A DNA stretch of 64,000 nt from Hyphomicrobiales bacterium (GCA_900473915.1 UCNG01000010.1:62001-126000); one strand, 5' to 3'; shown: positions 1-9,703, counted from the stretch's first letter. Notes: a model not told the origin generated them from the sequence alone. Program-made: numbers and translations.

Positions 1-221
1 TCTATTCCGCCGACCCCAAAAAAGATCCGAACGCCACACGTTTCGACCGTCTGACCCACAAAGAAGTTCTCGATCGCGGGCTTGCGGTCATGGATACAGC
101 CGCTGTTGCCCTTGCGCGTGAGAACAACATTCCGATAATAGTCTATTCCATCCATGAAAACGGCGGCTTGGCCGAAATTCTGCAAGGCAAGGGGCGCTGC
201 ACGATCGTTTCCGATAATTGA
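1..221 (+). CDS. pyrH: UMP kinase, 3' end (partial)
   Basis: Only the last 72 codons are inside the window. The reading frame begins at base 3 and stops with TGA at 219-221. The visible end includes [18 protein letters not shown] and a long helix ending in [13 protein letters not shown], which are typical of the C-terminal half of bacterial UMP kinase (UMP + ATP to UDP, cytoplasmic, hexameric). Its place directly before frr is the conserved pyrH-frr order. The 5' portion, including the nucleotide-binding loops, cannot be judged here. Confidence 0.93.
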   Translation, partial: YSADPKKDPNATRFDRLTHKEVLDRGLAVMDTAAVALARENNIPIIVYSIHENGGLAEILQGKGRCTIVSDN

Positions 222-254
222 TCGACCCTTGCTGCGTATCGAAGGAGAAAATGC

Positions 255-815
255 ATGAGTGATGCTTTTGACATCAACGACCTGAAACGCCGCATGGAAG
301 GCGCTATCAATTCTTTGAAGCACGATCTTGGTGGCCTGCGTACGGGCCGTGCTTCCGCAAGCTTGCTGGAGCCGATTGTCATTGAAGCCTATGGCTCGAC
401 AATGCCGATCAACCAGGTTGCCAATATTACCGTTCCCGAATCGCGCATGCTGTCGGTTTCCGTGTGGGACAAGAGCATGGTGGGTGCCGTGGAACGCGCA
501 ATTCGCGATTCAGGTCTCGGGCTCAATCCTATCACTGACGGTACGACCCTGCGCATTCCGCTTCCGGAGCTGAACGAACAGCGCCGCAAGGAATTGGTCA
601 AGATTGCACACCAATATGCCGAGCAGGGTCGCATCGCTGCCCGCCATGTGCGTCGCGACGGTATGGACACGCTGAAAAAGCTGGAGAAAGACAGCCTCAT
701 CAGTCAGGATGATAGCCGTGTTCTGTCGGAAAAAGTGCAGAAGCTGACCGACGAAACCATTGCAGAGATGGATAAGATCGTTGCAGTGAAAGAAGGGGAG
801 ATCATGCAGGTCTAG
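255..815 (+). CDS. frr: Ribosome recycling factor
   Basis: A 186-residue protein, the normal length for RRF, which with EF-G splits the post-termination ribosome. The N-terminal helix [18 protein letters not shown], the domain II core around [16 protein letters not shown] and the C-terminal helices are all present without gaps. The ATG at 255 follows an AAGGAG ribosome site a few bases upstream. It lies 33 bases after the pyrH stop and 35 bases before uppS, so it is probably co-transcribed with them. Confidence 0.97.
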   Translation: MSDAFDINDLKRRMEGAINSLKHDLGGLRTGRASASLLEPIVIEAYGSTMPINQVANITVPESRMLSVSVWDKSMVGAVERAIRDSGLGLNPITDGTTLRIPLPELNEQRRKELVKIAHQYAEQGRIAARHVRRDGMDTLKKLEKDSLISQDDSRVLSEKVQKLTDETIAEMDKIVAVKEGEIMQV

Positions 816-850
816 GACTTGCATGGTTTTCATTGAAGGAGAGCTTCGCC

Positions 851-1618
851 ATGTCCGAACCGCGCCACATCGCCATTATTATGGATGGCAATGGCCGTTG
901 GGCGAAGGCACGCAACTTGCCCCGCAGCGCTGGACACCGGGCAGGGGTCGAAGCTCTTCGCGAGACTGTACGGGCAGCCGGGGATCGTGGCCTTGGCTAC
1001 CTTACCTTGTTTGCATTCTCTTCGGAGAACTGGTCGCGCCCGAGCGGAGAGGTGAACGACCTCCTTGGTTTGCTGAAGATTTTTATCCGTCGCGATCTCG
1101 CGGAGTTGCACCGTAATAATGTGCGCGTCAGCATCATCGGCGAACGCGAGGAGCTTGCCGCCGATATTCGGACGTTATTAGTTGAAGCGGAAACGCTTAC
1201 CCATCGCAATACCGGCCTCAACCTGATCATTGCTTTCAACTACGGTTCCCGCGACGAGATCGTTCGTGCCGTGCGAAGCCTGGCGCGCGACGTTGCAGCC
1301 GGTCTGCTTGATCCGGCGTCTATTTCCGCTGAACTGATCTCGGCTAACCTTGATACGGCAGGCATACCCGATCCGGATCTTATCATCCGCACGAGCGGGG
1401 AAATGCGGTTGTCGAATTTTCTGCTCTGGCAAGCGGCATATTCGGAGTTTCTGTTTCTGCCCATTCATTGGCCAGATTTCCGCTCGTCGGACCTAGATGC
1501 AGCCTATGAGGCTTTCCGCCAGCGTGAGCGTCGATTTGGCGGTGTTGAAGTGCGCGCGGGAATCGAAGAACTCGAAGAAGAAATCGCATGCCCTTCGACC
1601 AAGGGGGCGGCAGTCTAA
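851..1618 (+). CDS. uppS: Isoprenyl transferase (undecaprenyl diphosphate synthase)
   Basis: A 255-residue cis-prenyltransferase that condenses isopentenyl diphosphate onto farnesyl diphosphate to make the C55 lipid carrier for peptidoglycan and O-antigen. The signature DGNGRWA lies at residues 12-18, with the catalytic Asp12. The second conserved block [14 protein letters not shown] lies at about 180-194. An in-frame TTG at 833 would add six residues, but the ATG at 851 is preferred: GGAG sits about nine bases upstream and [13 protein letters not shown] is the usual family start. It sits between frr and cdsA in the classic envelope cluster. Confidence 0.95.
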   Translation: MSEPRHIAIIMDGNGRWAKARNLPRSAGHRAGVEALRETVRAAGDRGLGYLTLFAFSSENWSRPSGEVNDLLGLLKIFIRRDLAELHRNNVRVSIIGEREELAADIRTLLVEAETLTHRNTGLNLIIAFNYGSRDEIVRAVRSLARDVAAGLLDPASISAELISANLDTAGIPDPDLIIRTSGEMRLSNFLLWQAAYSEFLFLPIHWPDFRSSDLDAAYEAFRQRERRFGGVEVRAGIEELEEEIACPSTKGAAV

Positions 1619-1644
1619 AGTGGTTCCCGAGAATCGGAACCACT
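1619..1644. repeat. Short palindrome between uppS and cdsA
   Basis: AGTGGTTCC (1619-1627) pairs perfectly with GGAACCACT (1636-1644) around an 8-base loop. It begins directly after the uppS stop and has no T-run, so it is not a classic terminator. It is followed by AAAATGCTCTA. From memory, palindromes of this style are scattered between genes in Rhizobiales; that family assignment is inference. Confidence 0.5.
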
Positions 1645-1689
1645 GAAAATGCTCTAATGAGGCGCAAGCCGGTCCGTCGAAAGGTCTCA

Positions 1690-2502
1690 ATGTCCAATCT
1701 TCAAACCCGCATCATTACTGCTATTGTTCTCGGTGCAGCTGCCTTGTGGCTGACCTGGATAGGCGGTTTGGGTTTCACGCTGTTTTCGATCGCGATCGGA
1801 TTGGCCATGTTCCACGAGTGGACCAGCTTGACTGCACCCAAGCAGACGTTGTTTTCGCGGGTGTTCGGTTGGGGATGGCTGGTGCTTACCAGTATTCTGC
1901 TCCTTATGGACCGAAGCGCATTGTTGACGATTGGCGCTCTAATAGCGGGTGCTTTCATACTTCTGCTCACGCAATGGCGGACAGGGCGCGGCTGGCCAGC
2001 GGCAGGGCTATTCTATGCGGGGTTCTCCGCCGTTTCGCTTTCGCTCCTGCGCGGTGACGAACCCTTCGGCTTTACGGCAATTGTTTTTCTATTCGCAGTT
2101 GTTTGGTCTACTGATATCGCTGCCTACTTCAATGGCCGGGCATTGGGCGGGCCGAAACTCGCACCGCGCTTTTCGCCGAACAAAACATGGTCCGGCGCTA
2201 TAGGTGGTGCCGCTGCCGCGGTAGCGGGTGGCATTCTGGTTGCCTCTCTGGTGGCGGCTCCAGGCAGTTGGCTGGTGCCGTTGCTCGCATTGCTACTGTC
2301 TATCATTTCACAGATCGGCGACCTTGCAGAATCGTGGGTGAAGCGTCAGTTCGGCGCGAAAGATTCGGGGCGTCTGCTACCGGGACATGGCGGTGTTCTG
2401 GATCGTGTGGACGGACTTGTAGCGGCCGCCGCACTTTTGTACCTGTTTGGTGCAATTTTCGCCGAGCCAGATGTGCCGTCTGCGATTTTCTTTAGTTTCT
2501 AA
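1690..2502 (+). CDS. cdsA: Phosphatidate cytidylyltransferase
   Basis: CDP-diacylglycerol synthase (phosphatidate + CTP), an inner-membrane enzyme feeding all phospholipid synthesis. The 270-residue product is almost wholly hydrophobic, with about seven or eight membrane segments. It carries the C-terminal family signature (FSPNKTWSGAIGG, then SIISQIGDLAESWVKRQFGAKDSG and LPGHGGVLDRVDG). The open frame extends back to 1588, but that stretch contains the palindrome after uppS; the ATG at 1690 with AAAGG just upstream gives the usual start MSNLQTRI. Confidence 0.94.
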   Translation: MSNLQTRIITAIVLGAAALWLTWIGGLGFTLFSIAIGLAMFHEWTSLTAPKQTLFSRVFGWGWLVLTSILLLMDRSALLTIGALIAGAFILLLTQWRTGRGWPAAGLFYAGFSAVSLSLLRGDEPFGFTAIVFLFAVVWSTDIAAYFNGRALGGPKLAPRFSPNKTWSGAIGGAAAAVAGGILVASLVAAPGSWLVPLLALLLSIISQIGDLAESWVKRQFGAKDSGRLLPGHGGVLDRVDGLVAAAALLYLFGAIFAEPDVPSAIFFSF

Positions 2503-2570
2503 GGGCGCAAGAGAATTGTTGGTTTCATATAGTTTTGGCAGCCCGCTAGTGTTTTGTAAGGAGCAGTGAT

Positions 2571-3710
2571 TTGCAGGAGGCGTTGGCCTTTTTTCTCGGT
2601 GGCGAAAGCCTGCTTGTCGGGACCATCATTCCATTTCTCTTTGTTCTAACCGTTGTGGTCTTTGTTCACGAGATGGGCCACTATCTCGTTGCGCGTTGGT
2701 GCGGCATCGGTTCACAGGCTTTTTCCATTGGCTTTGGGCCGGAGTTGATCGGATTCACGGATAAGCATGGAACGCGATGGAAGATTTCGGCCATTCCGCT
2801 TGGCGGCTATGTCAAATTCATCGGTGATGAGAGTGCCACAAGTTCTCCTGTGGACGTCAATAATGCACACCTGAGCGCGGATGAGCAGCGAAGGGCGTTT
2901 CACACACAACCTGTGTGGAAGCGTGCGGCAACGGTTTTTGCCGGGCCTGCTTTCAATATCATTCTGACTATCGTGATCTTCAGCGTTTTCTTCGCGCTTT
3001 ATGGACGCCAGATTTCCGATCCGCTTATCGCAGGTGTTCAGCCGGGCAGCCCGGCCGCTGAGGCTGGTTTCGAAGCCGGAGATCGCTTTGTCAGTGTTGA
3101 CGGCGAAAAGATCACTACTTTTTCCGATGTACAGCGCATCGTATCCGGGCGGGCCGGGGATAAGCTGAATTTCACTGTCGAACGTGATGGCAAGATGGTC
3201 GACCTTCAGGCCGTTCCGGCAATAGTCGAGCGTACAGACCCGCTTGGAAACAAGATCAAGCTTGGCGCCATTGGCGTAGAAACTACTGAAGCTGTAGGCA
3301 ATTTCCGCCGGATTGAATATGGCCCGCTCGAATCAGTGGCACAAGCTGTCATGGAAACGGGTTATATTATCGGTCGCACGGGAGAGTTTTTTCAGCGCTT
3401 TGCGGTCGGTCGTGAGGATAAATGCCAGCTTGGTGGTCCGGTCAAGATTGCCAATATGGCTGGCAAGGCAGCAAGCCAGGGATTTGATTGGCTCATCCAG
3501 CTGATGGCGATGTTGTCCGTCGGCATTGGGCTTTTGAACCTGTTTCCGCTGCCTCCGCTGGATGGCGGCCATCTGGTTTTTTATGCGGTGGAGGCCATAA
3601 AGGGTAGTCCGGTGTCTGCCGCAGCGCAGGAAATTTTTTACCGTGCAGGATTCCTTCTTGTTATGGGATTCATGGGGTTCGTACTTTTCAACGACCTGTT
3701 TGCCTGCTAG
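2571..3710 (+). CDS. rseP: RIP metalloprotease RseP (site-2 protease, M50)
   Basis: A membrane-embedded zinc protease that cleaves transmembrane anti-sigma factors and other single-pass proteins. HEMGH at residues 33-37 is the HExxH zinc site, and LDG at 330-332, inside NLFPLPPLDGGH, is the second motif. One PDZ domain lies at roughly 165-230 (VQPGSPAAEAGFEAGDRFVSV). The 379-residue length fits the family. The start is a TTG at 2571: AAGGAG at 2558-2563 sits seven bases upstream and there is no suitable ATG before the first membrane segment. Placed between cdsA and bamA, as in many alphaproteobacteria. Confidence 0.94.
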   Translation: MQEALAFFLGGESLLVGTIIPFLFVLTVVVFVHEMGHYLVARWCGIGSQAFSIGFGPELIGFTDKHGTRWKISAIPLGGYVKFIGDESATSSPVDVNNAHLSADEQRRAFHTQPVWKRAATVFAGPAFNIILTIVIFSVFFALYGRQISDPLIAGVQPGSPAAEAGFEAGDRFVSVDGEKITTFSDVQRIVSGRAGDKLNFTVERDGKMVDLQAVPAIVERTDPLGNKIKLGAIGVETTEAVGNFRRIEYGPLESVAQAVMETGYIIGRTGEFFQRFAVGREDKCQLGGPVKIANMAGKAASQGFDWLIQLMAMLSVGIGLLNLFPLPPLDGGHLVFYAVEAIKGSPVSAAAQEIFYRAGFLLVMGFMGFVLFNDLFAC

Positions 3711-4047
3711 ATGACTCTCCGGCTGGCTCAGGTGGTGATCTTGGGGATCGGTGCAGGCTGGAGAGTTCCAGCCGGCTTACTGCTATGATGCGCATCTTCT
3801 CCGGTGAGGACTGGGCGAGATGTTAAACAGAAGTGAAAATTGGGAGTGACTGCTGGAAAAGCTAAGCGATTTGTTTACCATAACGCTTAAATCGCGTGGC
3901 GCGGATGCCACGCTGGTTGCTTAAGTAAACAGAATTTAACCGTGACGCTTGCTTGTATGGAAAAACCGGGTATGACGGTTGTATCTGTACGTGCTTTTCT
4001 GGGTTAATCGCCCCGGGGACAGAAAGAAACGAAGGTTCGGAAAGCCT
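3711..4047 (+). promoter_or_regulatory. Gap before bamA: long-range hairpin and leader
   Basis: This 337-base region has no convincing ORF. CCGGCTGG (3719-3726) is repeated inverted as CCAGCCGG (3768-3775) shortly after the rseP stop. Further on, GCCCCGGGGACAGAAAG (4010-4026) lies in the presumed bamA leader; a near copy recurs before lpxD. A bamA promoter is expected here, but I could not fix a -35/-10 pair with confidence. Confidence 0.4.
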
Positions 4048-6405
4048 ATGACGGCAAGTTCTAAATTCTTTGGCGCCGCTTCTGCGCTCGCCATGTCAGT
4101 GGCTCTTGTGGCTTCGGGTACTGCTGCACTCTCGCTGGCTTCGGTCAATGTTGCCGAGGCTGCTGTCGTTAGCCGTATCGAGGTGCGCGGTAACACTCGC
4201 GTCGACGCGCAGTCCATCCGTGACAACATCGAGATTCGCCCGGGCAAGGCCTTCACCAGTGCCGATATTGATGCTGCGGTGAAGCGTCTGTTCGCGATGG
4301 GGCTGTTCTCGGACGTTCGCATCAACCAGTCCGGTAGCACGCTCGTCGTCAATGTTAGCGAGCGTTCGGTTGTCAATAACGTCCTTTTCCAGGGCAACAA
4401 GAAGATCAAGGACCCTGATCTGGCCCGCGCAGTTCAGCTCAAGGCCCGTTCGCCTTACGATGCTGCGACGATGGAAGCTGATGTCGAGGCTATCAAGGGA
4501 GCTTACGCGCATATCGGGCGCAGTGATGCGACTGTGAATGCGCGTACCGTTGATCTCGGTCAGGGTCGTGTAAACGTTGTTTATGAAATCAACGAAGGTT
4601 CACGCACGAAGATCGCGAACGTTGATTTTGTTGGCAATCAGGCATTTAGCGCTCGTCGCCTGCGTGATGTGATCTCGACCAAGCGTTCGAATCCGCTTTC
4701 CTGGCTCACGCGTAATGACGTGTATGATGAGGGTCGTCTTCAGGCTGACGAGGAAACGCTCCGCCGTTTCTATTACAATCGCGGCTATGCGGATTTCCGC
4801 GTCATTTCGTCCAATGCTGTTCTCGATCCGTCGACAAACGAATACACGATCACCATCACGGTTGATGAAGGTCAGCGTTATACGTTTGGCAATGTGAGCG
4901 TCGAAAGCAATGTTGACGGTGTAGACGGGCAGGCTCTGGATCATCTGGTCAAGACGCGTTCGGGCAAGCCTTACAGCGCCAAGGAAATCGAGGATTCTGT
5001 TCTCGCGGTTACCGAAAATGTCGCTGGAAGCGGTTACGCTTTTGCAAAGGTCGAGCCGCGTGGTGATCGTGATTTTGAAAATCACACGATCTCGGTGGTT
5101 TACAGCGTCGATGAAGGTCCGCGCGCTTACATTCAGCGCATTGAAATTCGCGGCAATGACAAGACCCGCGATTTCGTGATTCGCCGCGAATTCGACGTGA
5201 ATGAAGGTGATGCCTTCAATCAGGTCATGGTGCAGCGTGCGAAGCGTCGTCTTGAGGCGCTTGACTTCTTCCAGACCGTCAACATTTCGACCGCACCTGG
5301 CTCCGAGCCAGATCAGGTTATCCTGGTCGTTGATGTTGTTGAAAAGTCGACTGGTGAATTTTCGATTGGCGGCGGTTATACGACCGGTGGGGAATCGCCG
5401 GGTGCCCAGGTTGAAGCCGCTATCACCGAGCGTAACTTCCTCGGACGTGGTCAGTATATCCGTATCAGCGCGGGTGCCGGTCAGGACGATATGCGCAATT
5501 ACGGCCTGTCGTTCACTGAGCCCTATTTCCTCGGCTATCGTTTGTCGGCTGGCTTTGACGTCTTCCGTCGTACGTACCGCGTGAATGACGACTACGACGT
5601 CGAGCAGACCGGTGGTACGATCCGTTTTGGTCTTCCAATTACGGACAATTTCTCGGCAGGTATCGCGTACAACCTGGTTCAGGAAAAGTATGACCTGTTC
5701 CGTTCTGATGCCGATAATTACTATGCTCCTGCCTTGCTTGAAGCGGCTGAACATAGCCCATGGCTACGTTCGTCCATTAGCTATTCGCTGACCTATAACT
5801 CCATTGATGACATGAAGAATCCGCATGACGGTATTCATGCCAAGTTCACGCAGGAGTTTGCCGGTCTCGGTGGCGACGCGAAGTATATCAAGACGACAGC
5901 CAAGGCTAACTACTACAAGACGCTTTCTCAGGAAGCCGACATCGTCGGTATGCTGGGCATCGGTGGTGGTTATATCCATGAATTTGGCGACGATGGCGTC
6001 CGTATCTTCGACTTGTTCAAAAACAATTCGGACATCATTCGCGGCTTTAAGTTCAACGGTATCGGTCCATATCAGGATGCGGCGAACGGCAAGCGCTACT
6101 GGATGGGCGGTACGACCTACATCAACGGTACGGCTGAAGTTCAGTTCCCGATGCCGCTCGTTCCGGAAAGCCTCGGTATCCGTGGTGCTTTGTTCGCGGA
6201 TGCAGCAACGCTTTATGGTAACGACTCCTCACAAGGCGGTTCGCCAATTTATGGCGACGACAAGAAGCTTCGCGCTTCGGCAGGTGTAAGCTTGATGTGG
6301 GCTTCTCCGTTCGGTCCGCTACGCTTTGACTATGCGTTCCCGATTGCGAAGGCTGATACCGACAAGGTTCAGAACTTCAACTTCGGTGTTTCGACCAAGT
6401 TCTAG
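4048..6405 (+). CDS. bamA: Outer membrane protein assembly factor BamA (Omp85)
   Basis: The central insertase of the BAM complex, which folds beta-barrel proteins into the outer membrane. The 785-residue precursor has a signal peptide (MTASSKFFGAAS... ending NVAEA, cleavage near residue 36). Five POTRA repeats fill roughly residues 38-440, with recurring RIEIRGN-type strands. A 16-strand barrel follows and ends in the outer-membrane signature FGVSTKF with a terminal Phe. The frame is open back to 3979, but the ATG at 4048, preceded by GGAAAG, produces the proper signal peptide. Known in Brucella as Omp1. It precedes lpxD, the common gamma- and alphaproteobacterial arrangement. Confidence 0.96.
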   Translation: MTASSKFFGAASALAMSVALVASGTAALSLASVNVAEAAVVSRIEVRGNTRVDAQSIRDNIEIRPGKAFTSADIDAAVKRLFAMGLFSDVRINQSGSTLVVNVSERSVVNNVLFQGNKKIKDPDLARAVQLKARSPYDAATMEADVEAIKGAYAHIGRSDATVNARTVDLGQGRVNVVYEINEGSRTKIANVDFVGNQAFSARRLRDVISTKRSNPLSWLTRNDVYDEGRLQADEETLRRFYYNRGYADFRVISSNAVLDPSTNEYTITITVDEGQRYTFGNVSVESNVDGVDGQALDHLVKTRSGKPYSAKEIEDSVLAVTENVAGSGYAFAKVEPRGDRDFENHTISVVYSVDEGPRAYIQRIEIRGNDKTRDFVIRREFDVNEGDAFNQVMVQRAKRRLEALDFFQTVNISTAPGSEPDQVILVVDVVEKSTGEFSIGGGYTTGGESPGAQVEAAITERNFLGRGQYIRISAGAGQDDMRNYGLSFTEPYFLGYRLSAGFDVFRRTYRVNDDYDVEQTGGTIRFGLPITDNFSAGIAYNLVQEKYDLFRSDADNYYAPALLEAAEHSPWLRSSISYSLTYNSIDDMKNPHDGIHAKFTQEFAGLGGDAKYIKTTAKANYYKTLSQEADIVGMLGIGGGYIHEFGDDGVRIFDLFKNNSDIIRGFKFNGIGPYQDAANGKRYWMGGTTYINGTAEVQFPMPLVPESLGIRGALFADAATLYGNDSSQGGSPIYGDDKKLRASAGVSLMWASPFGPLRFDYAFPIAKADTDKVQNFNFGVSTKF

Positions 6406-6416
6406 TAGATTTGCCT

Positions 6417-6444
6417 TTTCCCGGGGTGTAATAGCCCCGGGGAA
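6417..6444 (+). repeat. GC-rich hairpin between bamA and lpxD
   Basis: CCCGGGG (6420-6426) pairs with CCCCGGG (6435-6441), extended by T-G and T-A pairs, around the loop TGTAATAG. There is no T-run, so it may be a processing or attenuation hairpin rather than a full terminator. Its right arm reads GCCCCGGGGAAGAAAG, nearly the same as a stretch in the bamA leader. Confidence 0.55.
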
Positions 6445-6456
6445 GAAAGTGTTTTG

Positions 6457-7512
6457 ATGGCAGATCCTGTTTTTTTCACGCCTTCGCGTGAGCTCACGAT
6501 TGGCGATATAGCAGATTTTACCGGTGCAAGACTTCGTGACCCGAAGCTTGCGCCGCGTTCTGTTGCGCGTCTCTCTTCTCTTAAAGATTCTGTGGAAGGT
6601 TCTCTTGTCTTCGTCGAAGGCAAAAAGAATGCTGATGGGCTTTCTTCGATCCATGCTGCTGCCGTTCTGTGCACGGAAGCGGTGGTGGATAGTGTGCCAT
6701 CGCATATAGCTGCGCTCATTACCCGTAATCCACAACGAGATTTCGCATCCGTTGGGCGGATGCTGTTTCCTTCGTCCGTCAAGCCGCTCAGCTGGTTTGG
6801 AGAGACGGGGATTTCGTCGGCGGCTATCATTCATCCGACAGCGCATATCGAGGACGGTGCGACCGTCGAAGCCGGAGCCGTGATCGGTAAGGGCGTTACC
6901 GTGGGTAGCGGTACTCTGATCGCTTCGACTGCTGTCATTGGAGAGGGAAGCCAGATCGGCCGCAACAGTTATATTGCGCCGGGCGTAACTATCCAGTGTG
7001 CTTTCATCGGCAATCAGGTTTCGCTTCACCCGGGAGTTCGTATCGGACAAGACGGGTTCGGCTATGTTCCGGGTCCTGCTGGTTTGGAAAAAGTGCCTCA
7101 GCTCGGCCGGGTTATCATTCAGGATAATGTGGAGATTGGCGCCAATACCACGGTGGATCGCGGCTCCTTGAATGATACCATTATCGGTGAAGGTACCAAG
7201 GTCGATAACCTTGTCCAGATCGCGCACAATGTGCGGATAGGCCGGTTTTGTATCATTGCCGCGCATTGCGGCATCTCCGGCAGTTGCGTTATTGGTGACC
7301 AGACAATGCTGGGTGGGCGTGTTGGACTTGCCGACCATTTGATCATCGGCTCACGCGTGCAGGTTGCCGCGGCAAGCGGCGTTATGAATGACATACCCGA
7401 TGGTGAGCGCTGGGGTGGTATTCCCGCGCGGCCTATCAAGCAGTGGTTCCGCGATATTGCGAACATCCGCAGCATCGGGCAATCGAGAAAGGAGCAATCC
7501 TCTGATGAGTGA
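6457..7512 (+). CDS. lpxD: UDP-3-O-acylglucosamine N-acyltransferase
   Basis: Third step of lipid A synthesis: adds the N-linked hydroxyacyl chain to UDP-3-O-acyl-glucosamine using acyl-ACP. The 351-residue protein has an N-terminal uridine-binding domain (about 1-100). A left-handed beta-helix of hexapeptide repeats follows ([20 protein letters not shown] and onward). The expected catalytic His is His257 in the QIAHNV block. ATG at 6457 is preferred over the adjacent in-frame TTG at 6454. The stop overlaps the fabZ start by 8 bases, implying translational coupling. Confidence 0.96.
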   Translation: MADPVFFTPSRELTIGDIADFTGARLRDPKLAPRSVARLSSLKDSVEGSLVFVEGKKNADGLSSIHAAAVLCTEAVVDSVPSHIAALITRNPQRDFASVGRMLFPSSVKPLSWFGETGISSAAIIHPTAHIEDGATVEAGAVIGKGVTVGSGTLIASTAVIGEGSQIGRNSYIAPGVTIQCAFIGNQVSLHPGVRIGQDGFGYVPGPAGLEKVPQLGRVIIQDNVEIGANTTVDRGSLNDTIIGEGTKVDNLVQIAHNVRIGRFCIIAAHCGISGSCVIGDQTMLGGRVGLADHLIIGSRVQVAAASGVMNDIPDGERWGGIPARPIKQWFRDIANIRSIGQSRKEQSSDE

Positions 7513-7978
7513 TGCAAATCAGACCAAGCTGGAAGCAGCAGATATCCAGGACCTTCTGGCCGTGCTGCCGCATCGCTATCCGTTTTTGCTGATTGACCGG
7601 ATCGTCGATATTGACGGTGACGTCTCTGCGACCGGCATCAAGAATGTGACGATCAACGAGCCGCATTTCACGGGCCATTTTCCCGAAAAGCCGATCATGC
7701 CGGGCGTATTGATTGTCGAAGCCATGGCACAAACGGCGGGTGCTATTTCCCTGCTTCAGCGCAAGACTGGACGGCCGGGTGTGGTCTATTTCATGACCAT
7801 CGACAATGCGAAGTTCCGTCGTCCCGTCATACCGGGAGACAGGCTTTTGCTTCATGTCAAGAAAATCAAGCAACGTGCAAATATCTCTAAATATGAATGC
7901 ATTGCGGAAGTTGACGGTGTGAAGGTTGCGGAAGCTGAAGTCGCTGCCATGATCAGCACAGCTGAAGAAAACCAGTGA
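7505..7978 (+). CDS. fabZ: 3-hydroxyacyl-ACP dehydratase FabZ
   Basis: Dehydrates beta-hydroxyacyl-ACP in fatty acid elongation and competes with LpxA/LpxD for hydroxyacyl-ACP. 157 residues with the hot-dog fold motifs [32 protein letters not shown] and catalytic residues His58 and Glu72. The ATG at 7505 lies inside the end of lpxD, with GGAG ten bases before it. An open frame upstream (from 7388) is only read-through of the lpxD region. The gene ends in GTGA, overlapping a possible GTG of lpxA. Confidence 0.96.
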   Translation: MSDANQTKLEAADIQDLLAVLPHRYPFLLIDRIVDIDGDVSATGIKNVTINEPHFTGHFPEKPIMPGVLIVEAMAQTAGAISLLQRKTGRPGVVYFMTIDNAKFRRPVIPGDRLLLHVKKIKQRANISKYECIAEVDGVKVAEAEVAAMISTAEENQ

Positions 7979-7986
7979 GCATATCA

Positions 7987-8823
7987 ATGAAAGAAACAAT
8001 TATTCACCCCACCGCTTTTGTAGAGCAGGGCGTGGAACTGGGGCAGGGTGTGTCTGTCGGCCCCTTCTGTCACATTCAGTCTGGCGCGGTCATCGGCGAC
8101 AATTCCGAATTGATGAGCCACGTAGTCGTCACCGGAGCTACGGCACTTGGTGCGGGTGGCAAGGTCTACCCACATGCTGTTCTGGGGTGCGATCCGCAGA
8201 ACAATAAGCATAAGGGTGGTCCTACGAGGCTTAATATCGGTGTAAACTGCCTCATTCGCGAAGGCGTGACCATGCACAAAGGGTCAGACAACGCGCGCGG
8301 TTACACTTCGATCGGCGACAATTGTTCGTTTCTGGCTTACGCTCACGTGGCGCACGATTGCGATATTGGCGATTATGTTACCTTCTCCAATAATGTGATG
8401 ATTGGCGGTCATACGATTATTGGCCATCACGCCATTCTCGGCGGTGGCGCTGCGATACATCAGTTTGTGCGCATCGGCCATCATGCCTTCGTTGGCGGTA
8501 TGGCTGCGGTCGTGAGTGATCTCATTCCATATGGCATGGCAATCGGTGTGCATGCGCATCTCGGTGGTTTGAATATCATCGGTATGAAACGCTCCGGTAT
8601 GGAACGCAAAGAGATCCATAATCTTCGTCATGCCGTTCGGATGTTGTTCGACCGCACAAAACCAATCCGGGACCGTGCAAAGGACGTTCTGGTTGCGATT
8701 CCAGACTCTCCGGCTGTTATTGATATGATTGATTTCATCAATGTCGATACCAAGCGTGCCTATTGCACGCCTCCGCTCGACGCGGTCCATGGTGTGGCCG
8801 GGCATGACAGCGGCGAAGATTGA
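7987..8823 (+). CDS. lpxA: UDP-N-acetylglucosamine O-acyltransferase
   Basis: First committed step of lipid A synthesis, moving a hydroxyacyl chain from ACP to UDP-GlcNAc in the cytoplasm. 278 residues, with a hexapeptide-repeat helix from residue 5 to about 190 and the conserved AHDC block carrying the catalytic His (His123). A C-terminal helical domain begins near MKRSGMERKEIHNLRHAVR. I chose the ATG at 7987, which gives MKETIIHPTA and the family length. A GTG at 7975 overlapping the fabZ stop would add four residues and cannot be excluded. Confidence 0.95.
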   Translation: MKETIIHPTAFVEQGVELGQGVSVGPFCHIQSGAVIGDNSELMSHVVVTGATALGAGGKVYPHAVLGCDPQNNKHKGGPTRLNIGVNCLIREGVTMHKGSDNARGYTSIGDNCSFLAYAHVAHDCDIGDYVTFSNNVMIGGHTIIGHHAILGGGAAIHQFVRIGHHAFVGGMAAVVSDLIPYGMAIGVHAHLGGLNIIGMKRSGMERKEIHNLRHAVRMLFDRTKPIRDRAKDVLVAIPDSPAVIDMIDFINVDTKRAYCTPPLDAVHGVAGHDSGED

Positions 8824-9703
8824 GAAAATAGCGCGTCCCGCAGATGATGCTGGACGCGTTGCGATCATCGCTGGTAATGGGCTATTGCCGATAAATGTGG
8901 CAGAAGCTCTTGAAACTGCGGGAAATTCGCCTTTCCTTGTACCACTGCGAGGGGAGGCCGACCCGGTACTTTACAAGTATGAGCATCAGGAAATCTCGAT
9001 TGTAGAGTTTGCAAAGCTCGTACGGTCGATGAAGGCTGCCGGTGTGGAGCGGGTTGTTCTCGCTGGCGGAGTGACAAGCAGACCCCATGTCAGCGACTTG
9101 AAGTTTGACTGGCCGACCCTGCGTGCGGTGCCATACGTTTTGCGCGCATTAGGACAGGGCGACGATGCGCTTCTGCGCGCGTTCATAGGCTTGTTGGAAT
9201 CCTTCGGTTTCAAAGTCGTCGGCGCTCATGAAGTCGTCCCGAATTTACTTTCCCCGTTTCCGCCCCAAATCCTGACCTCGAAAGCACCGGACGCACGAGA
9301 ACGCCAGAACCTTGAACTTGCGATGGAGTCCGCGCTTCGTTTGGGCGATCTTGATGTCGGGCAAGGCGCTGTTGCGGTTGGCGGTCGTGTGGTGGCGCTT
9401 GAAGGAGCTGAAGGCACAGACCAGATGATTGAGCGCGTGCGCGATTTGCGTGCGGCTGGCCGCATACCTCGACGTGGCGGTGTTCTCGTCAAGATGGCGA
9501 AGCCGAGGCAGGAGGAAAGAGCTGATCTTCCAACCATAGGGATTTCGACAGTAAATAATGCCGCGCAAGCGGGTTTGTCAGGAATTGCGGTTGAGGCAGG
9601 CAGAACATTCATTCTAGGCTTCGGCGAAACCATCGCTGCGGCAAACGACAAAGGCCTCTTCGTCGAGACGGTCAGTCGCGAGACAAAGGACATAAAGAAG
9701 TGA
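8804..9703 (+). CDS. lpxI: UDP-2,3-diacylglucosamine pyrophosphatase LpxI
   Basis: Member of the LpxI (DUF1009) family, which hydrolyses UDP-2,3-diacylglucosamine to lipid X and replaces LpxH in most alphaproteobacteria. About 299 residues. The N-terminal Rossmann-like part starts VAIIAGNGLLP, and the C-terminal domain carries VLVKMAKPRQEERADLPTIG and ends in GFGETIAAANDKGLF. The ATG at 8804 overlaps the end of lpxA by 20 bases; a downstream start cannot be ruled out. It ends in GTGA shared with lpxB. Confidence 0.92.
   Translation: MTAAKIEKIARPADDAGRVAIIAGNGLLPINVAEALETAGNSPFLVPLRGEADPVLYKYEHQEISIVEFAKLVRSMKAAGVERVVLAGGVTSRPHVSDLKFDWPTLRAVPYVLRALGQGDDALLRAFIGLLESFGFKVVGAHEVVPNLLSPFPPQILTSKAPDARERQNLELAMESALRLGDLDVGQGAVAVGGRVVALEGAEGTDQMIERVRDLRAAGRIPRRGGVLVKMAKPRQEERADLPTIGISTVNNAAQAGLSGIAVEAGRTFILGFGETIAAANDKGLFVETVSRETKDIKK

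Noticed and set aside
4600-5754. 384-codon open frame on the minus strand
   Set aside because: Antisense to bamA, whose POTRA and barrel sequence is continuous. Same codon-bias effect; no family features.
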